NCBI RefSeq assembly: GCF_017591425.1
Contig: NW_024467119.1
Span: 27,377,001 to 27,441,000 of the forward strand
Direction of reading: 5' to 3'
Length of the DNA: 64,000 bases
Source of the DNA: Ochotona curzoniae
Lineage: Eukaryota; Chordata; Mammalia; Lagomorpha; Ochotonidae
Of the stretch, positions 59,546 through 64,000 are shown piece after piece. The notes below the pieces were generated by a model. That model was not told the DNA's origin and did not search any database. It was given only the letters and a program-made list of their open reading frames with translations. The number at the start of each line of letters is the position of its first letter. Position 1 is the first letter of the stretch. Position numbers and translations under genes: made by a program.

Positions 59546-61210
59546 TTACTCTCCTCCTTGTCCTACTTCTTCCTATCTTCCTTCTTCCTCTTCCTCGTTC
59601 CTATTTTGTCTTACTGATACATTTCCAAAGATTTATCTTATAGCTTGGCTAGTCTTTCATCTGCCTCATCAAGTATTGTGGTTAAAGATTTCCATTGTAT
59701 TTTCTATTTGCATATTGAACTGATCATATTTATATATTTCAGTTAGACTATTCTTCAATATTTCCATATCTCAGAAAAATATTCCATCAATATTGTGCAT
59801 AAATATTTTTATCTTACTAATATATTTCTCTGATTTTTGAGTAATCATGATCACTCTTTTGAATTCATTTGCAGACGTCATAAATCTCTTTGGCTTCACA
59901 TTCTAATTCTTTGTAAGCAGGTACATTTCTTCCTTGTTCCTGTTTCTAGTATTTCTGCATTTATTTTTAGACATTTATACAAACACTTGCTAGTTTTCTC
60001 CTCTGATGTATTTTATCTTTGACTTATGCTTCTGTGGCTTAAGTGGAGTGTCTGCTTCAGCACTGAATATCCAAAGGCATGTGCTAGATTGGATCTGGAA
60101 GCTCCAAACAGTGTTTGGGCAAGAAGAAACCACTTGGGAGATCTCTATTGGGGAGGATATGATGACATCTGTTAACATGATCACAATCTCAAACCCTCTA
60201 ATCAGTAGTGATCATGCCTAGGATTATCCTACAATGAGAAAAATCCTTACCCATGCAGGTGTGTGAACTGTATAAAGGATCTGGATAACTCTTCAGAGTG
60301 AGCATGGAGCAACAACACACCCAGCGATCAGGAAGCTCTGAGGCTCTGAAGCTAGATACAGTGTTTGTCCAGAGACCCAACAATACCTTACACCCTTTCA
60401 TGCACAAAGTTGTCACATTCACAGGGTGCAGAAAATCGACTCTCAGCTGTAAGCCTGCCCTACCCATGGAGGGAGTGAGGACATTTGCAGCCATTAGGGG
60501 TCTTTGTGAGGTGATTCAGAATTAGCAGTCTTACTAAAGCATCCACGAGCACTGCTTGGTAGTTTGACCACAGAGCATGTTATAGAGTGGGAGAATGGGA
60601 CCTTCTCAAAGTCTTAAGTGAGTGCTCAGTCCTCTACCAAGCCTCCAGGACAGACTCAGAGTCCAAGGAGAATGTGAATTTATTCCTCAGATGAAACACT
60701 GTGGTCACCTGAGCAAGAGCTACCATAGCCTCCATTGATATTCAGATGGTGCTTTCTCTCTGCTGCTTGCTAGGGACCCTTGTGTTGAGAGGAGGAGAAA
60801 GTATGCTTTTCTTCATGGAGTTAGTAGGTACTTACCCCAACCTGGGTTCAAACCTGATCTCAAAGTCAGTGCAACTGCAAGATTCTACCCCAGAAATTTT
60901 CACCAGTGGCACAGGCTAGAACAGGCAGTTCATAAGTTACAGTGAGAAACTAGCATCTCCTCTAGTCCCCAGTTGCAGAAGTCACAGGTGCTAGCCCCAC
61001 TCACTGTGGCATACTTGTACTGTTCATGCTGTGCGACAACATATCGTTAATTTCTGCAGAATTTCCACTGCAAACGTTTATACAATTCTCCCCTGGGAAT
61101 GCACTTCCTCCACTTGCTGTTATCTCTCCTTGTTCAAAATCAGCATATGTTTTCCCTAATCAGCCATCTTGGAATTCCCAGAAAATCTCTTGCATAAAGA
61201 TCTTCTGCCA

Positions 61211-63129
61211 ACAACAACAACAAAAACCCTGATAACTAAGGTATACTTAATAGATATTAAAGAGAAGGGCTCAAGAATATCCTAAAAGTAGTTTTTAAAA
61301 AAAATTAGACCATTCTTTACTCAGAAAACTTTTATTCATTGCATGCCACTACCAAATTTTAGTGACTCTAAAGGGAAAAAAACCTGAAGCGGAAGCTGGC
61401 AGCCATGTAAACATCATTAGGCAGCAGGTAATTCGTGTCCTGATGAGAGCATTTGTAACAGCAATGGAGATGCACAAGTGAGGGGTGTCCATAGACATGG
61501 GGTGTCCATAAACTTAGGTTTCAGTAGCAATTAGTGAAGCCTGGATGAGAAGAAAGAGCCATTTAGAACACTGCCTAAGTAAAGAACTGATTCTTGGACA
61601 AAATGTTAATGAACTCCTTGAAAATCAGCCTTGTGGATATTAGCAAGGAAGCCCTTTTTTAAAAAAAAATGAAGCACTGTTTCTTTGAAACCCAACTATT
61701 GCATTACCATCTTAACATTGTAAACAGGAGTAGCTGAATACTGATGGAAAACATCACCACATGCAATTCAATCTTTATTAATCCAAAATCGTCAGGCAGC
61801 ATATTTCAAGAAGTTGTTTGTCAGCAATGAGCAAGAACTAATAGAGGCTGGCAAAATCAGAAGATTTGCTTCACGGAGAAAGAAGCTCAGAGAGCACTAA
61901 CTAAAGAATGAGCATGCATCCAAATGAACTTATTAACAGGAACCTAGCAGCTGCCAGATTACTACTAAGACATGAAAAGCCCATTGAAATGTAAACCACA
62001 AGAGAGTAGAATTGAATGCATGGTTACAAAAAATTCCATGAATATTCTGCAAAAACATTCCAAAAATATATCAATTGGCAGTACTCAAAAATAATATTAT
62101 ACCATCAATATGAAAAGATCATGTGTTAAAATAAGAATCTAGGTTTTGTTCTTTTTATATTCAGTAACTTGGGTTTTACAGATATCATATGTTTTATATC
62201 CTGCATGTATTCTGGACTGCAGATCATCAGTCACCAAAAGACCAAGTCAGTATAAGTGTTTTAGCATCCAACAAATGTATATTCTATATTCATTATGTTA
62301 AGAATCACAATGTTAAATATCATATTTTTCTCATGTCTATAACTATTGGCACTTAGTAAATAAATTTTATCCAGAAAAAAAATGTACATAAATACATTGA
62401 AACTCTCCCAGAGAAAAAGTGGCAGACTTCCTCTCATATACAAACCACACTCCTTAAAGTGACCATCTTTTAGAAATTAAATCAATGAACAGATCCTGAA
62501 TTCAACTCCCCATATTTTAAAGCATATTGTGAGTATATTTTGCCATGTTTGATGTATCTATTTATACTTAATGTATAAGCATGCATCATTTGGATTTTTG
62601 AGGAGTCAGGGCTACTCATATTAATATATATTACCCAAATATACTTTCAGGAATATAACATAAAACTTTTTTATACAATTGCTAGTCATATTCTGAAAAA
62701 TCAGCTTTTGAGCAAAAATTCCGTCCACAAGTATACAAGTATGTCCATTACAGATTAACATTCTTTACAGCCCAGAATTCAAAGTAGAAAGATCTCTATC
62801 TCTCCTGTCTTTGTGTCTTACTTTATCCAGGAGCAAAAATGCTAATCGCATATTCATTTTGGGACAAAGAAGTATGTGTTTCTGATAACTATTGAACCAG
62901 GTAAAACATTTCCATCAGTGCTGAGTATTCAGTTCATAGCATTACATCTTTATACGCATAGATCCTAACTCTAGAAATACAGTTTGAAGGAGTTCATGTT
63001 TCTGCCCAGAGCAGCTGGGTCAATTCTGCAATTAGCAAACGATCACTTGTCTTTGTTAATCTTTCTAATTGCTGAACCGAGTGCAGGGCTCAATGATTAT
63101 GTTGCAAATTCTGACTTTATTTCCTATCC
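61211..63129. other. Sequence without a gene
   Basis: No gene or confident repeat. A 17-bp-period duplication GGGGTGTCCATA occurs at 61482-61493 and 61499-61510. Confidence 0.4.
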
Positions 63130-63250
63130 AGTTTTATACCAAAGTGTGCTTTGGGGAAGAAGTCATAACTCTTCCTGGGTCCTGTTCCCTTTGGGAGATG
63201 ATCCAAAAGATGGGAAATCTGTCTTAGTCTCTGTGCCTCTGTACATTCAA
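63130..63250 (+). mobile_element. Possible old CSINE remnant, plus strand
   Basis: TATCCAGTTTTATACCAAAG, GTGCTTTGGGGAAGAAGTCA, CTGGGTCCTGTTCCCTTTGG and TAGTCTCTGTGCCTCTGTAC could be a CSINE body with a middle deletion. It lies within a 139-aa ORF (62984-63403) whose Lys/Arg-rich part is the purine-rich repeat that follows (63250-63300). I therefore do not call that ORF a gene. Confidence 0.4.
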
Positions 63251-63300
63251 GCGAGAAAGAGAGAAAGACACAAAGAAACAAAGAAAGAAACAGAAAAACA
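63251..63300. repeat. (GAAA)n-like purine-rich stretch
   Basis: GAGAAAGAGAGAAAGACACA with further AAAGAAACA units; purine-rich low-complexity sequence. Confidence 0.8.
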
Positions 63301-64000
63301 TGTAATCATAATGAATGTCAGGAAGTGTCAAACAGTTGGCTCAAGCAAATGTTTCTCAGAACTTCTCGTTGTCACTCTTCTAGAGCTTGATTTTGACACA
63401 TAGATCTCTGTTAAATAAATGAACGAATGAAAGCATTACCCTGTAGTTCCAAGTCTTGCACAAAGCTATCAGTCAGTTACCTAGAAGGTTCACCATACCT
63501 GGATTTAGAAGGGTTTAACTACAAAATTTAATTTTTCAAAACTACTGTAGATCTGCTCGCTCTCAGTTATAGCCATGCTGTTCTCACCTAGTCATCCTTG
63601 AATAATGTACTCTATATATTTTCACCATTTCAGATTAAGACAAGTCTTATAGGTAGCCACACATCTGCTAATTTCTACCTACCTTCTACATCCTGTCTCA
63701 AAGCTCTTCCACCTGTTCTTAGTTAGATTGGAGCTCATTATGCTTTCTCTACCTGCTCAAGTGTTTGTTTATACTGGGGGATCATTTTAGAAGTCAAAAC
63801 AGAGAGATAGCAGATTTATGTTTAATAAGGGCAACTGTGGAAGGTTAGTCTCTTCAGCGAGGATTAATAAAGCATCTTTTCTCTACTCTCTTATTTTCCC
63901 GAGTCTATTGGCTGAAGAGTTCATGGACAACAAAGCGTAGACCCTCAAACTGGATCTTCTCCCTGCAAGTCTTAAGCTCTTTTCACTACACAGTCTTTCC
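63301..64000. other. Sequence without a gene
   Basis: Unassigned. A faint LTR-like look at about 63820-63935 (a GGATTAATAAAGCATC polyadenylation-like site) cannot be confirmed. Confidence 0.35.

Larger units (their letters stand above)
56440..61210 (-). mobile_element. Long ancient L1, minus strand: ORF2 (part), ORF1, probable 5' UTR
   Basis: Read on the plus strand the element runs backwards. ORF2 RT comes first (about 56440-57110: TCACCAGGGATAAATCTGAC, GTAAAGCCATCTGGTTCCAG, AGAAATCTATCCATTTCTTC). The ORF2 middle and endonuclease follow (about 57110-58510: CTTCATTCCTTTGTGGTCAA, TTAAAGTCCTCCACAAATGC, GGGTGCATATATAACATAGT, CCATTCATCCACTCTATATC, GCATTCAGGGTTATTAGTG). ORF1 comes next (about 58820-59800: GAAAGTCTTTATTTCATCTT, TTTCTGATGAGAAACCAGCT, ACTACAATGTGTTGTGATGA). 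The unnamed GC-richer stretch to about 61210 ends in CAGCCATCTTGGAATTCC, which fits an L1 5' UTR. The 3' end (ORF2 C-terminus and 3' UTR) is missing. Three CSINEs interrupt it. All frames are broken. The 5' UTR call is the weakest part. Confidence 0.72.

Noticed and set aside
60828..60900. tRNA-like 'acctgggttcaaacctgatc' B-box resemblance
   Set aside because: A single B-box-like match without a cloverleaf, A box or acceptor stem pairing.
62984..63403. 139-aa plus-strand ORF
   Set aside because: It spans a probable CSINE remnant and a purine-rich (GAAA-like) repeat; the Lys/Arg-rich part is the repeat translated. No family likeness.
63770..63935. LTR-like stretch with AATAAAGCATC
   Set aside because: A single polyadenylation-like hexamer without TG/CA ends, TATA box or target duplication that I could pair.
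1..64000. CRISPR arrays, operons, ribosome binding sites, bacterial mobile elements
   Set aside because: The window is mammalian nuclear DNA; the tandem arrays have no spacer-repeat structure.

Overview
This window is nuclear DNA of a mammal, almost certainly a lagomorph. It contains many copies of a tRNA-derived SINE of the lagomorph C-repeat (CSINE) type. These copies share a head like GGGCCCGGCGGCATGG, a B box like GGTTCTAATCC, the block GGCTCCTGGCTT, a CT-rich stretch and an (AATAA)n-ATCTTT tail. From memory the youngest copies look more like pika (Ochotona) than rabbit or hare copies; that is an inference. No protein-coding gene, exon series, CpG island, functional RNA gene or other gene structure can be supported. 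The sequence is AT-rich and reads as intergenic or deep intronic DNA. The ORFs present are short, lack family similarity, or lie inside repeats.

Layout. 0-7.6 kb: mostly single-copy AT-rich DNA with old CSINEs, a solo endogenous-retrovirus LTR with a perfect 6-bp target duplication (3774-4232) and a young CSINE with a 19-bp target duplication (4986-5314). 7.6-9.3 kb: a degenerate tandem array with a period near 60 bp. 9.3-19.4 kb: MIR fragments, an unassigned ancient repeat, one MaLR LTR nested in another, and a minus-strand CSINE. 19.4-24.7 kb: a decayed retroviral gag-pro remnant, a composite of L1 pieces, and a second, plus-oriented stretch of the 60-bp family. 25-31.6 kb: CSINEs, a CA microsatellite and a MIR. 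31.65-34.06 kb: the largest array of the 60-bp family, opposite in orientation to the 7.6-9.3 kb array. 34-44 kb: CSINEs, MIR, a U2 snRNA-like fragment, a MaLR LTR and a long polypyrimidine tract inside a CSINE. 44.2-46 kb: an L1 with a 5' inversion. 48.65-49.2 kb: a run of about 470 bases made almost only of G and T. 50-56 kb: CSINEs, a perfect 17-bp-arm hairpin and the ORF2 3' part of an old L1. 56.4-61.2 kb: a long ancient minus-strand L1 running from ORF2 back through ORF1 to a probable 5' UTR, carrying three inserted CSINEs. 61.2-64 kb: mostly unassigned sequence.

The genes do not work together here because there are none. What can be read is insertion history: old MIR, MaLR and L1 first, then older CSINEs, then the solo LTR and young CSINEs that still have clean target duplications. 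The signals most worth checking are the ~60-bp monomer family at three loci, the G/T-only tract, the retroviral remnant, and the CAGTACTG-rich hairpin. All family names come from recognition by eye; boundaries without a stated target duplication are approximate (about 10-50 bp).
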